Source of the DNA: Gordonia terrae
Lineage (GTDB): Bacteria; Actinomycetota; Actinomycetes; Mycobacteriales; Mycobacteriaceae
DNA length: 64,000 nucleotides
Direction: 5' to 3'
Assembly: GCF_001698225.1 (NCBI RefSeq)
Contig: NZ_CP016594.1
Location: 4,030,001-4,094,000, forward strand
Positions 10,610-19,694 of this stretch are shown piece after piece. Numbering within the stretch: position 1 is the first letter of the stretch; every line of letters starts with the position of its first letter. Both the position numbers and the translations under genes were made by a program. A model generated the notes under the pieces. That model was not told the origin of the DNA and ran no database searches. It was given only the letters and a program-made list of their open reading frames with translations.

Positions 10610-10908
10610 GAGGTGATGGTAGCGGGCCGCCGCCGGGCACCAAGTACACTCGACGGCGGTGCACTCCGACGGGACCCCCCGTCGCTTGCCCGCTGAGCTG
10701 CGCGGCCGCGCGTGCTCGCCGGCGCGAGCGTGTGGATGTGACGACGGCGGTGCTCGCGAGTGATCTCGCGGGACCTGCGAGTTCTTCGCGATACCCGGTC
10801 ACATCCCCGGTGCCACTACGACATATGCGCGTGCACTTTCGAGCCTTCCTCGTGCGCGCACCGAAACACATCGCGCGCAGACCGGCCCAGAAAGGCATAC
10901 AACCGCAC
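10610..10908 (+). promoter_or_regulatory. Divergent promoter region and long leader of the rhlE helicase gene
   Basis: This is a 299-base gap between divergent genes. A candidate -10 element TACACT lies at 10645-10650, which would give an untranslated leader of about 250 bases. The leader contains a small hairpin (CGACGGGACCCCCCGTCG) and otherwise GC-rich sequence. Long leaders are common for cold-induced DEAD-box helicase mRNAs; regulation here is inferred only. I saw no additional gene. Confidence 0.4.
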
Positions 10909-12528
10909 ATGAGCGATTCCGCCGTGCAGACGACCATCGTCGACGACACCCACACCGCGCCCACCTTCGCCGAACTCGGCGTCGACGAGCGTATCGTCTC
11001 GGCCCTCGCCGCAGACGGCAAGACCCACACCTTCGCGATCCAGGAACTGACCCTGCCGCTCGCGCTCGAAGGCCACGATCTCATCGGTCAGGCCCGCACC
11101 GGCATGGGCAAGACCTTCGGCTTCGGCATCCCGCTGCTGCATCGCCTCGCACATGCCGAGGAGACCGGGGTCCGTCCGCTGGACAACACCCCCCGCGCGC
11201 TGGTCATCGTGCCCACGCGTGAGCTGTGCGTGCAGGTGACCGGCGACCTCCAGGTGGCGGCGCCGTCGCTTGAGGTGACCTTGGCCGACGGGCGCAAGCG
11301 CCCGTTGAAGGTCACCTCGATCTATGGTGGCCGCCCCTACGAGTCCCAGATCGCCGAGCTGCAGTCCGGCGTCGACGTCGTGGTCGGCACCCCGGGTCGT
11401 CTCCTCGACCTCGCCCAGCAGGGCCATCTCGTCCTCGGCAAGGTGTCGATACTGGTCCTCGACGAGGCCGACGAGATGCTCGATCTCGGCTTCCTGCCCG
11501 ACATCGAACGCATCATGTCCGCGCTGCCGACGCCTCGTCAGACGATGCTGTTCTCGGCGACCATGCCCGGCCCCATCGTCACCCTGGCCCGTACCTTCCT
11601 GAACCGGCCGACCCACATCCGGGCCGAGAACGCCAACGATTCAGCAGTCCACGATCGCACCAAGCAGTACGCCTACCGCGCACACGCGCTGGACAAGGCC
11701 GAACTCGTCGCCCGCATCCTCCAGGCCGACGGCCGCGGCGCGACGATGATCTTCACCCGCACCAAGCGCACTGCGCAGAAGGTCGCCGACGACCTCGCCG
11801 AACGCGGCTTCAAGGTCGGCGCCGTCCACGGCGACCTCGGCCAGGTCGCCCGCGAGAAGGCACTCAAGCGGTTCCGCGACGGCACCATCGACGTGCTGGT
11901 CGCGACCGACGTGGCCGCCCGCGGCATCGACATCGACGACGTCACGCACGTCATCAACTACCAGTGCCCCGAGGACGACAAGACCTACGTGCACCGCATC
12001 GGTCGTACCGGTCGCGCGGGCCGCACGGGTATCGCGGTGACCCTCGTCGACTGGGACGAGCTGCACCGTTGGGAACTCATCGACAAGGCGCTGAACCTCG
12101 GCATCCCCGACCCGCCGGAGACCTACTCGACGTCGGAGCACCTCCGCTCGGATCTGTCGATCCCCGAGTCGAAGACCGGTCGTGTCGCCGCGCCCAAGCC
12201 GCCGCGTGATCCCGACGAGACCAGGGAGACGCGCGCGGACCGCGAGCCCCGCAAGCGCTCGACCCGCACCCGCCGGCGCACCCGAGGTGGGCAGACGGAC
12301 GGCGACACGGCATCGGTGGCGTCCGGTACCGAGTCCACCTCGACCGAGTCCGCCGGCTCGGCCGACGCGGCACCCGCCGACGCCGGCAGCCCGGCCGGTG
12401 ACGGCACCTCGAAGCCGCGCCGCCGCCGTCGTCGCCGCGGGGGCGCCAACCGCACGCCCGCCGGCGACCAGACCGCGTCTTCCGGCAGCGAGGCGAGCGC
12501 CGAGTCGTCAGCGGCCGTCGCCGACTGA
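10909..12528 (+). CDS. rhlE: DEAD-box ATP-dependent RNA helicase (RhlE-like)
   Basis: A 539-residue helicase. Motifs appear in order: Q-motif region (FAIQELTLPLAL), motif I ARTGMGKT, Ia PTREL, TPGR, motif II DEAD, motif III SAT, then ARGID and HRIGRTGR of the second RecA domain. The C-terminal ~130 residues are a disordered Arg/Ser/Gly-rich tail with a basic block, typical of RNA-binding tails. It unwinds structured RNA in the cytoplasm, with roles in ribosome assembly or mRNA decay. The open frame extends upstream, but the ATG at 10909 with AGAAAGG about 12 bases before it gives the family N-terminus. The next gene starts 10 bases after the stop, suggesting co-transcription. Confidence 0.93.
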   Translation: MSDSAVQTTIVDDTHTAPTFAELGVDERIVSALAADGKTHTFAIQELTLPLALEGHDLIGQARTGMGKTFGFGIPLLHRLAHAEETGVRPLDNTPRALVIVPTRELCVQVTGDLQVAAPSLEVTLADGRKRPLKVTSIYGGRPYESQIAELQSGVDVVVGTPGRLLDLAQQGHLVLGKVSILVLDEADEMLDLGFLPDIERIMSALPTPRQTMLFSATMPGPIVTLARTFLNRPTHIRAENANDSAVHDRTKQYAYRAHALDKAELVARILQADGRGATMIFTRTKRTAQKVADDLAERGFKVGAVHGDLGQVAREKALKRFRDGTIDVLVATDVAARGIDIDDVTHVINYQCPEDDKTYVHRIGRTGRAGRTGIAVTLVDWDELHRWELIDKALNLGIPDPPETYSTSEHLRSDLSIPESKTGRVAAPKPPRDPDETRETRADREPRKRSTRTRRRTRGGQTDGDTASVASGTESTSTESAGSADAAPADAGSPAGDGTSKPRRRRRRRGGANRTPAGDQTASSGSEASAESSAAVAD

Positions 12529-12538
12529 CCTGACCCAC

Positions 12539-13813
12539 GTGGCACGAGTCCGGCCCGAACGGCGCCGCCCGATCGACCTCGCGGTCACCGCGGCCATCCT
12601 GGTCGTCGTCGCAGCCCTCTGCGTCACCGCCTGGGCGCTGAGCCCGGTCCGTCACACGACCAGCGTGCAGGCCCAGGCCGAGCCCGCCGCGATCGAACCG
12701 GCGAAGGCCGTGCCGGAGCGCTTCGTCGCCCGCTGGCAGGCCGACTCCGACGCCACCACCGTCCCGGCCGTCGGTACTTCGGTCGTCGTCACCGGCAACG
12801 GTGGCCGGGTGGTCGGGCACGACCCGTCGACCGGACGCGAACTCTGGTCGTACAGTCGCGATCTCGATCTGTGCACCGTCGGCACCGCCTGGACCGCGAG
12901 CTCGGACCTGGCGCTGGCGGTGTACCGCAACAGCCGCGGATGCTCGGAGGTGACCGCACTGGACGCGGGCACCGGGGGGCGTGCGGGTGCCCGTACCAGC
13001 GACGCCGACCCACAGATCCGGCTCGTGACCGACTCGGGATATGCCGTCGCGCAAGGCTCCCGGCGGATGGAGACGTGGGGGTCCAACCTCGTCCGCGGCA
13101 TCGAGTACGGACGGGTCGAGGCACCTGTTCGCCCGGAGGACGCGCCCGACCGTGCCGACTGCGAGTTGTTCTCGTCGGCGGTGTCCGGTGATCGCGTCGC
13201 CGTCGTCGAACGCTGCGCCGACGATCCCGGGTATCGGCTGACGGTCCTCGGCGCGGTGCTGGGGAACGACGAGAACGTCGAACAGTACGGGTCGTCACTG
13301 ATCACCGGCGACGTGAGCGGCCCGCCACCGACACTGATCGCGATGTCGTCCTCGGGGATCGCCGTCTACGACGGCGGGGCGGCACCGGCCGAGCCCCCGA
13401 CGATCGGCGCGGAGAGCGGCCCGGCGATCCGGCGCTTCGACACCGACGGCGTCGCGGCCGGGACCAACACCGTCGCCGGCGACGCCACACCCCCGGCGGG
13501 GAGTGTCCCGATCTCCTCCGACGGGGTGGTCACCTACTGGACCGGCAAGGCGACGGTCGTCCTGAACGCGCAGACGCTCAACCCGATCTATCAGGTTCCG
13601 GGCACTCTCGGACCCGGCCAGGTGATGGCGGGACAGCTCCTGTTGCCGAGCGCGACCGGGATCAGCGTCCGCGACGTGGCGACCGGCCGTGAGATCCGGT
13701 CGATCCCGTTGGCACGGACCGCACCGGCCGCGCCGGTCGTGAGTCTGCGGGTACTGGGCGACGTCGTGGTCGAGCAGCACGGACCGCGCGTCGAGGCCTT
13801 CGGCCCGGGCTGA
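12539..13813 (+). CDS. Membrane-anchored PQQ-propeller-like protein (Rv3212-type)
   Basis: A 424-residue protein from a GTG 10 bases after rhlE. A short basic N-terminus and one transmembrane helix (LAVTAAILVVVAALCVTAWAL, residues ~15-35) precede a long extracytoplasmic domain. Within it, repeats such as GGRVVGHDPSTGRELWSY and ISVRDVATGREIRSI resemble PQQ-type beta-propeller blades. Four Cys in the middle (DLCTVG, RGCSE, DCELF, RCADD) could pair. In M. tuberculosis the position after rhlE holds the conserved protein Rv3212 (recalled). The function is unknown; a cell-envelope sensor or scaffold is only a guess. Confidence 0.72.
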   Translation: MARVRPERRRPIDLAVTAAILVVVAALCVTAWALSPVRHTTSVQAQAEPAAIEPAKAVPERFVARWQADSDATTVPAVGTSVVVTGNGGRVVGHDPSTGRELWSYSRDLDLCTVGTAWTASSDLALAVYRNSRGCSEVTALDAGTGGRAGARTSDADPQIRLVTDSGYAVAQGSRRMETWGSNLVRGIEYGRVEAPVRPEDAPDRADCELFSSAVSGDRVAVVERCADDPGYRLTVLGAVLGNDENVEQYGSSLITGDVSGPPPTLIAMSSSGIAVYDGGAAPAEPPTIGAESGPAIRRFDTDGVAAGTNTVAGDATPPAGSVPISSDGVVTYWTGKATVVLNAQTLNPIYQVPGTLGPGQVMAGQLLLPSATGISVRDVATGREIRSIPLARTAPAAPVVSLRVLGDVVVEQHGPRVEAFGPG

Positions 13814-13843
13814 CCGGCAACCGCAGACCGCCGACGCCGGGCC

Positions 13844-14632
13844 TCAGACCTGGAAGGTGCCGACCTTCTCGCCGGCCTCCCAGTGCTTCCACAGATTCTC
13901 AGCTAGAGCGCGATATGCCGTGGCGCCCTTGTTCTTTCGACCCCGCATCACCGAGGTTCCGGATGCCGAGGCCTCCGCGAAACGCACGGTGCGCGGGATC
14001 GGCGGGTCGAGCACGGGCAGATCGTAACGATCGGAGACGTCGGCGAGCACGTCGCGGCTGTGCGTGGTGCGGGCGTCGAAGAGAGTGGCCACCGCGCCCA
14101 ACATCGTCAGATTCGGGTTGGTGATCTGCTGGACCTCGCGCACGGTGCGCAACAGCTGCCCGACGCCACGATGGGCGAGCGTCTCGCACTGCAGCGGCAC
14201 GATGACCTCGTCGGCCGCGGTCAGACCGTTCAGGGTGAGCACGCCGAGCGACGGCGGGCAGTCGACGATGACGACGTCGAAGTCCTCGGCCACCTCTGCG
14301 AGCGCCCGCTTGAGCGCGTACTCCCGCCCCGGCCGCATCAGCAACAATGCCTCGGCGCCGGCGAGATCAATGGTTGCCGGCAACAGCGTGACCTTGTCCT
14401 CGGTGTCGAGCAGGACGTCGGCGATCTCCTCGTCACCGAGCAGCACGTCGTGGACCGAGGAGCTGAGCTGGTCGGGATCGTGCCCGAGCGAAAAGGTGAG
14501 ACAGCCCTGGGGGTCGAGGTCGACGACGAGCACCGAGACGTCGAGATCGGCGAGGGCGGCCCCGAGGGACTCCACCGTGGTGGTCTTGGCGACCCCACCC
14601 TTCTGGTTGGCAATCGCGAGGATGCGCGTCAT
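13844..14632 (-). CDS. ParA/Soj-family ATPase (chromosomal paralogue)
   Basis: A 262-residue ATPase with the deviant Walker A motif KGGVAKTT, Walker A' VVDLDPQG and Walker B VIVDCPPSLG. The start ATG at 14630-14632 gives the classical MTRILAIANQKGG N-terminus. No parB partner is adjacent, so this is an accessory ParA/MinD-like protein (Rv3213c type) and not the oriC-proximal Soj. It probably positions a protein or complex on the nucleoid or membrane. It ends convergently with the preceding propeller gene, 30 bases away. Confidence 0.88.
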   Translation of the reverse strand: MTRILAIANQKGGVAKTTTVESLGAALADLDVSVLVVDLDPQGCLTFSLGHDPDQLSSSVHDVLLGDEEIADVLLDTEDKVTLLPATIDLAGAEALLLMRPGREYALKRALAEVAEDFDVVIVDCPPSLGVLTLNGLTAADEVIVPLQCETLAHRGVGQLLRTVREVQQITNPNLTMLGAVATLFDARTTHSRDVLADVSDRYDLPVLDPPIPRTVRFAEASASGTSVMRGRKNKGATAYRALAENLWKHWEAGEKVGTFQV

Positions 14633-14694
14633 GCGCCCTACTGTACGACCGCCCGGGCCGGAACCGTCGGGTAAGACCCCCGGCGGTTCGACCC

Positions 14695-15126
14695 TCAGGC
14701 GCCGGGCTCGGGCCCCTCGGCGAGCCAGCGCACCGAGGGCGGACTGAAGAGCATCACGAGGGCGGCGAGGGCCGCCAACGCCAACGGGACCGCGAAGACG
14801 GCCCACCCGCTGGTGAAGATGTAGTAGGACACCGGCAGGAGCAGGATCTGCGCCATCATCGCGATCGTGCGACCCCACCGCCGGCCGGTGAGCAGTGCGA
14901 GCCCGCCGAGCAGGACCCCGCCGCCGATGATCCCGAACCATCCCGCGGTGCCGTACCCGCTGATCGCCGCCTCTTCGTGTCCGGCTAGGCCACGGACCAC
15001 GAGAACCACCGCGACCAGGACTCCGGCCAGCCCTTCGATCGTGGTCACCGCACCGGCGATCTTGATCTGGCGCGGAGTCACCGACGGATCGGTGTCGGGT
15101 TCCGGACGGCCGCTGTCGGTGCTCAC
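14695..15126 (-). CDS. Small integral membrane protein, four predicted helices
   Basis: A 143-residue protein from a GTG at 15124-15126 (MSTDSGRPEPD). Four hydrophobic stretches are visible: AGVLVAVVLVVRGLAG, WFGIIGGGVLLGGLALL, IAMMAQILLLPVSYYIF, and AVPLALAALAALVMLF. It resembles the conserved 143-residue mycobacterial membrane protein recalled as Rv3217c, which sits in the same neighbourhood. The function is unknown. It is transcribed divergently from the diacylglycerol-kinase-like gene. Confidence 0.78.
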   Translation of the reverse strand: MSTDSGRPEPDTDPSVTPRQIKIAGAVTTIEGLAGVLVAVVLVVRGLAGHEEAAISGYGTAGWFGIIGGGVLLGGLALLTGRRWGRTIAMMAQILLLPVSYYIFTSGWAVFAVPLALAALAALVMLFSPPSVRWLAEGPEPGA

Positions 15127-15247
15127 CGCCCCAGGATATTTGGTGGGCTCGCGCGCACCGCCGGGGGTCCTCACACGAGCGCGATCACACCTGTCCGCAC
15201 GAGCGCGATTACGCGCGGGCGGGCCCGACCCCATATCCTCGGGTGTC

Positions 15248-16207
15248 GTGCGCGTCATGCTCATCGTCAATCCGTTCGCCACCGCGACCAGTCCCGCTGG
15301 ACGCGACGCACTGGCGCACACCCTGAGCGCGCACTTCCACCTCGACGTCGAGCTGACCACCCACCGCGGACACGCGTTCGAACTCGCCGCGCGCGCCGCT
15401 GCCGAGGACTTCGACACCGTGATCGTGCACGGCGGCGACGGATCGGTGAACGAGGCCGCCAACGGTCTCCTCGACCCGCCGTCGCGCAGCGACCCCGACC
15501 GGGGCCGTCCCGCACTGGCCGTGATCCCCGGCGGCAGCGCCAACGTCTTCGCCCGCACGCTGGGAATCGACCCCGACCCGCTGCTCGCGACACAGCAGAT
15601 CATCACCCTCCTCGACGCAGGAGAGAGTCGCCGGATCGGACTCGGTCACACCGACGACCGGTGGTTCCTGTTCAACACCGGCATGGGCATGGACGCGGTG
15701 GTCGTCCACGCGATGGAGGACAAGCGCCACGCGGGCAAGACGGCGACCCCGGCCCGCTACCTGTGGACCACGATCACCAGCTTCCTGAAACAGTCCGGCT
15801 CGTCGGCCACCTTCGACGTCGAGATCCCCGGGCGTGACCGGATCATCGGCGCCCGTTTCGGTTTCGTCTCCAACACCAGTCCCTGGACCTACCTCGGACC
15901 GCGGGAGATCCGCACCAACCCCGACACCGGGTTCCATACCGGCCTCGGCGTGTTCGTCGCGACCTCCACCGGCGTCCTCCGCAACCTCCCACTGGCGACC
16001 AAGCTCCTGTCCCAGGCAGATCCCAAGGCGCGCCATCTCTTTCGAGACGACGACGTCGACGAGGTGTGCTTCCACGCCGAGGCACCGATAGACGTGCAGA
16101 TGGACGGCGATTACATCGGGGCGTTCCGCGACATACGGTTTCGGCATCGCCGCGACGCGCTGACCGTCATCGCACCGCCGATCAGCATCCCCGAGACCAC
16201 GACGTAG
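15248..16207 (+). CDS. Diacylglycerol kinase catalytic-domain lipid kinase
   Basis: A 319-residue protein of the DagK/LCB5 family. The N-terminal catalytic domain has the P-loop-like VNPFATATS, the nucleotide motif GGDGSVNEAANGL and IPGGSANVFAR. The C-terminal domain carries the substrate fold and ends QMDGDY, a family signature. Expected activity is ATP-dependent phosphorylation of diacylglycerol or a related lipid at the membrane. The GTG at 15248 is preferred; the ATG three codons on is possible. The last 97 bases overlap the 3' end of the convergent MFS gene, which is unusual. It precedes whiB1's long leader as in the Rv3218-Rv3219 order. Confidence 0.85.
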   Translation: MRVMLIVNPFATATSPAGRDALAHTLSAHFHLDVELTTHRGHAFELAARAAAEDFDTVIVHGGDGSVNEAANGLLDPPSRSDPDRGRPALAVIPGGSANVFARTLGIDPDPLLATQQIITLLDAGESRRIGLGHTDDRWFLFNTGMGMDAVVVHAMEDKRHAGKTATPARYLWTTITSFLKQSGSSATFDVEIPGRDRIIGARFGFVSNTSPWTYLGPREIRTNPDTGFHTGLGVFVATSTGVLRNLPLATKLLSQADPKARHLFRDDDVDEVCFHAEAPIDVQMDGDYIGAFRDIRFRHRRDALTVIAPPISIPETTT

Positions 16208-17355
16208 GGCAGCGCGGCGACGACGAAGAGGCCGGCAGGCCCCAGCCACGCCGAGCCCAGAGCCCAGCCGGCGTACGCCAGGATCGCGACCACTTCCTCA
16301 CCCATCCCGGCCAGCGACGTGACGGTGGCGCGCGAGGTCGAACTCAGCCGGTCCTGCAGTTCGGCGTCGGCGACGACCCGCGCCCAGCCCAGGACGCCGA
16401 ATGCGACGGCGACGCCCAGCGCTGCCACCGGGTGCCCCCACAGCGCGGCTGCGATGAGCACGATCGCACCGAGCCCCACGGCGGGCGCGATCGCGGCAAC
16501 CGACCGAAACCGGCCCGCGGCGAGCGCGCCCGCGATGTCGCCGACCGACACCACGATCATCAGCAGGGCGACCCCGCCCGGATCGGTGTGCCCCGACCCG
16601 CCCGCGTCGTCGCCCAGGAACGACCCGATCAGCAGCGGGAGGTATTCGTCGAGCGCCGCGACCCAGGTCAGGGCGACGCCCAGCAGCAACATCCGTCGCG
16701 CCACCGGTTGTGTCCGCAGCGACCGCCGGCCACTGCGGACGATCGCGTACCAGCCCGGGTCCGGTTCGCCGTCTGCGGACCCGAGGTCGTCGTGGTCCGG
16801 CCGGTTCCGGTCGGCGCGCGTCTCGGGCAGCATCGCCGACAGCAGCGAACACACCAGGCAGGCGACGACGCTCGCGACGCCGACCAGGCCATAACCACCC
16901 CAGGAGAACAGGGGCGCAGCCAGGGCGGTGCCGCCGATGACCCCGAGCGCCGCGGCCGCCCGCATGCGCCCGGACAACCGTACGTAGTCGTGCGTGCGGC
17001 CCAGTCGAACCAGTTCGTCGTAGACCAGGGCCTGGGTCGTTCCGGACCGCAGGGAACCCCCGAGTGCCCACAGCACGAATCCGGTGGCGAAGGAGAGGAA
17101 CGACGGCGCCGCCGTCCAGAGCGCGAAACCCGAGGCGGTGATCATCGGACCGACGACGAGCAGCTTCCGCCGGGACAGGCGGTCGGCCAGCACTCCGGCG
17201 GGAACCTCGACGATCACCGACGACACCGACCAGATCACGAACAGGGCCGAGATCTCGGCGGGCCCGAGGCCGGCGCCCGGGACTGCGGGGTCGGCGAAGA
17301 GCACGGCGTAGAGCGGATAGAGCGGGATCAGGTCTTCGAGGAGGGCGGCACCCAC
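16111..17355 (-). CDS. MFS transporter, 12-helix, unknown substrate
   Basis: A 414-residue membrane protein with the MFS loop motif GVLADRLSRRKLLVVGP between helices 2 and 3 and about twelve hydrophobic segments. The start is the GTG at 17353-17355; the frame has a stop only 19 codons upstream and no better start, so the first helix is short. The C-terminal tail (SRRCRNRMSRNAPM) is encoded entirely in DNA that is antisense to the diacylglycerol-kinase gene. It therefore looks like read-through after loss of an original stop. The substrate cannot be told from sequence; exporters of this type are often drug or metabolite efflux pumps. Confidence 0.82.
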   Translation of the reverse strand: MGAALLEDLIPLYPLYAVLFADPAVPGAGLGPAEISALFVIWSVSSVIVEVPAGVLADRLSRRKLLVVGPMITASGFALWTAAPSFLSFATGFVLWALGGSLRSGTTQALVYDELVRLGRTHDYVRLSGRMRAAAALGVIGGTALAAPLFSWGGYGLVGVASVVACLVCSLLSAMLPETRADRNRPDHDDLGSADGEPDPGWYAIVRSGRRSLRTQPVARRMLLLGVALTWVAALDEYLPLLIGSFLGDDAGGSGHTDPGGVALLMIVVSVGDIAGALAAGRFRSVAAIAPAVGLGAIVLIAAALWGHPVAALGVAVAFGVLGWARVVADAELQDRLSSTSRATVTSLAGMGEEVVAILAYAGWALGSAWLGPAGLFVVAALPYVVVSGMLIGGAMTVSASRRCRNRMSRNAPM

Positions 17356-17771
17356 TGCCGCGACGGTCAGCCTGCGGTGGGTCCGATCAAGCGGTGTGGA
17401 TCAACATCGTCGGCGCATGTGGTGAAGAATACCCTCGCGCGTCCGGCCACGTCACGAGCTGTTTCACACAGGGTCGAGGTCGCGACCAGCAGAAAGTCGT
17501 CGACAGTACCGTCGCGAGACGAGTAGGCTACTACAAGGCCGTGAGACACACTGCCCGGACCCCCCTCCGGGGGGTCGGCGACCGAAGTGCTAGGCGAGCG
17601 ACGTGATGTTGCCCACGTGTTAAGCAAACCCATTGACTTCGGCTCGATTCGTGAAAGTATTCACAAGCAACAACGCGGAAACATTTGGTGCGCCGCGTGA
17701 ACTGAGAGTTACAGCCAACAATCACCAGCACGACGATCGAGTGGTGCAAACGCGCCCGAAGGAGTAGAGGA
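17356..17771 (+). promoter_or_regulatory. Long whiB1 upstream region
   Basis: This is a 416-base gap between the MFS start and whiB1. The right half is AT-richer than its surroundings. It contains TTGACT at 17633-17638 as a possible -35 and the CRP-type palindrome listed separately. A candidate ribosome site GAAGGAG lies about 8 bases before the whiB1 ATG. The left part contains no convincing gene. Confidence 0.6.
17650..17665. promoter_or_regulatory. CRP/Cmr-type binding site upstream of whiB1
   Basis: CGTGAAAGTATTCACA contains the inverted repeat GTGA-N6-TCAC, matching the actinobacterial CRP consensus TGTGA-N6-TCACA except the first base. CRP (Rv3676) is known to control whiB1 in M. tuberculosis. 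The site lies about 107 bases before the whiB1 start and just downstream of TTGACT. Whether it activates or represses depends on the real transcription start. Confidence 0.75.
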
Positions 17772-18026
17772 ATGGACTGGCGTCACAAGGCCATCTGTCG
17801 CGACGAGGATCCGGAACTGTTCTTCCCCGTGGGGACCAGCGGCCCGGCCATCGCGCAGGTCGCCGACGCGAAGCTCGTCTGCGCACGGTGCCCCGTCACC
17901 GCCGACTGCCTCTCGTGGGCTCTCGAGTCCGGCCAGGATGCCGGCGTCTGGGGCGGCATGAGCGAGGACGAGCGACGCGCCCTCAAGCGCCGTACCGCAC
18001 GTACGCGTACCCGGAGCAGCGTCTAG
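17772..18026 (+). CDS. whiB1: WhiB1 [4Fe-4S] transcriptional regulator
   Basis: An 84-residue WhiB protein. The four cluster cysteines are C9, C37, C40 and C46 (C-x27-C-x2-C-x5-C). The turn motif GVWGG is followed by a basic C-terminal tail (KRRTARTRTR) for DNA contact. WhiB1 binds the primary sigma factor and is essential and nitric-oxide sensitive in mycobacteria. Length, start (MDWRHKAICR) and position between the lipid kinase gene and pdtaS all match. It is followed directly by an intrinsic terminator, so it is monocistronic and controlled from the long upstream region. Confidence 0.95.
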   Translation: MDWRHKAICRDEDPELFFPVGTSGPAIAQVADAKLVCARCPVTADCLSWALESGQDAGVWGGMSEDERRALKRRTARTRTRSSV

Positions 18027-18061
18027 GCCTTCACCGGCCGGCCCTGTTCCGGATTCGAAGA

Positions 18062-18086
18062 AACCCGGCCCCGGCCGGGTTTTTTC
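18062..18086 (+). terminator. Intrinsic terminator after whiB1
   Basis: AACCCGGCC-CC-GGCCGGGTT forms a perfect 9-bp stem with a very short loop and runs into TTTTTT. It lies 35 bases after the whiB1 stop. Confidence 0.92.
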
Positions 18087-18148
18087 GTGCTCGCGCTCGT
18101 CGCCTCCGGCCGAAGCCTCTGCCGGCCAACCGGGTTCGCGACCGGACC

Positions 18149-19654
18149 TCACGCGCGCAGCGGAATGTAGACACCCACTTCGGTTCCCACGCCACCGGGG
18201 TTGGCGCGGACCTCGAGCTCGCCGCCGAGTTCGATGGACACCAGCGTCTTCACGATCTGCAGGCCGAGGTTCTCCGAGGTCGTCAGATCGAACTGCTCAG
18301 GCAGCCCGGAACCGTTGTCACGGATCGCTATTCGTAGCCCACGCACATCCCGCTCGGCGACGACCGCGATCTCGGCGTCGTCGCGCGGAGCTCCGTCGAA
18401 GCCGTGTTCGATCGCATTCTGGATGAGTTCGGTGAGGACCATCACCAGCGGCATCGCGAGTTCGGCGGTCAGCACACCCAACCGATCACGGTGGCGCACA
18501 GCCACCCTCGCCTCCCCCGACGCGACATCGACCAGGATCGGTACGAGCCGATCGACGACCTCGTCGAGATCGACCTCCTCGTCGACACTGCCCGACAACA
18601 GCTCGTGGACGAGTGCGATGGAGGCCACTCGGCGGACCGCCTCGTTGAGGGCCTCCCGCGCGTCCGAGTTGGACGTGCGCCGCGCCTGGAGCCGCAGCAG
18701 CGCCGACACCGACTGCAGATTGTTCTTCACCCGATGATGGATCTCGCGAATGGTGGCGTCTTTGCTGATCAGGGCGCGGTCGCGCCGCTTGACCTCGGTG
18801 ACGTCGCGGATCAGGACCACGGTGCCGGTGATCTCCCCACGCGGACGGAGCGGCACCGCGCGGATCAGGGCCGTGGCCCGTCGCGCGTCGGCCTCCACCC
18901 TCATCCCGATGTCACGGTAGGGACCGGTGGGCACCTCGGTCACGCCGGCCGCGATGTCGAGCATCAGGGCGACGTCGTCGGCTTCGAACGGCTCGGTGAT
19001 GAGTTGCTTCACGACGTCGGAGAGGTGCGTGTGATTGAGTTCGGCGGTCCATCCCATCCGGTGAAATGCCGACAGCGCATTCGGGCTGGTGTAGGTCACC
19101 ATCCCCTGGCCGTCCAGACGCACGAAGCCGTCGCCCGCACGCGGTGTCGACAGTCCGCGCGGATTGCCCTCCTCGTGCGGGAAGGTCCCATCCGCGACCA
19201 TCTGACACAGGTCGTCGGCCGAATCCTGGTACGCGAGCTCGAGCGGCGACGGCAGGCGCGGGTGGGTCAGATCGACCGCCCGGGTGGCCACCGCGATCAC
19301 TGCGCCGTCGTGGCCGACCGGGACGGCTTCCTGCCGCATCGCCGTCGCGCCGAACCAGGTCGGATCCTCGTCACGGAGGATCCGGTCGGAGGTGAAGGCG
19401 CGCAACACCTGCGGATGGGCGTCCGTGTCGATGACCCGGCCGACCTCGTCGGTCGGGAAGACCGTCGACGCGGTGTTGGGACGGCACTGGGCGACGGTGA
19501 CCACCGCCCCGGACTCCGTGCGCACCGACAGCAGGAGGTCGGCGAACGACAGATCGGCGAGCAACTGCCATTCGGCGACGAGCCGTTGCAGGTGGGCAGC
19601 TGCCGAGTCGGACAGCGTGGTGTGTTCGGCGAGGAGATCGGAGAGGGTCGACAT
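18149..19654 (-). CDS. pdtaS: Sensor histidine kinase, PdtaS type (GAF-PAS-HisKA_2-HATPase)
   Basis: A 501-residue soluble kinase. An N-terminal GAF-like region (~1-150) and a PAS domain (~170-290) precede the HWE/HisKA_2 phosphoacceptor region with IHHRVKNNLQSV near residue 306. An HATPase_c domain follows (TELIQNAIEHGF, DNGSGLPEQF). This architecture is that of PdtaS (Rv3220c), whose partner PdtaR is an ANTAR RNA-binding antiterminator encoded elsewhere; no partner response regulator is adjacent here. The ATG at 19652-19654 gives MSTLSDLLAEHTTLS, the family start. It is cytosolic, with no membrane segments. It ends about 60 bases beyond the whiB1 terminator, convergent with it. Confidence 0.92.
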   Translation of the reverse strand: MSTLSDLLAEHTTLSDSAAAHLQRLVAEWQLLADLSFADLLLSVRTESGAVVTVAQCRPNTASTVFPTDEVGRVIDTDAHPQVLRAFTSDRILRDEDPTWFGATAMRQEAVPVGHDGAVIAVATRAVDLTHPRLPSPLELAYQDSADDLCQMVADGTFPHEEGNPRGLSTPRAGDGFVRLDGQGMVTYTSPNALSAFHRMGWTAELNHTHLSDVVKQLITEPFEADDVALMLDIAAGVTEVPTGPYRDIGMRVEADARRATALIRAVPLRPRGEITGTVVLIRDVTEVKRRDRALISKDATIREIHHRVKNNLQSVSALLRLQARRTSNSDAREALNEAVRRVASIALVHELLSGSVDEEVDLDEVVDRLVPILVDVASGEARVAVRHRDRLGVLTAELAMPLVMVLTELIQNAIEHGFDGAPRDDAEIAVVAERDVRGLRIAIRDNGSGLPEQFDLTTSENLGLQIVKTLVSIELGGELEVRANPGGVGTEVGVYIPLRA

Positions 19655-19694
19655 CTCAGGACACGGGGCGTCGAGCGGCCGGCGCGGGGCGCCG

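Noticed and set aside
13844..14632. Chromosomal parAB origin region
   Set aside because: No parB, parS-like clusters, dnaA or gid/rsmG genes are present; the neighbourhood is the Rv3212-Rv3218-type block.
17367..17749. Short frames in the whiB1 leader
   Set aside because: They overlap the CRP box and promoter elements, lack ribosome sites and have no recognisable sequence.
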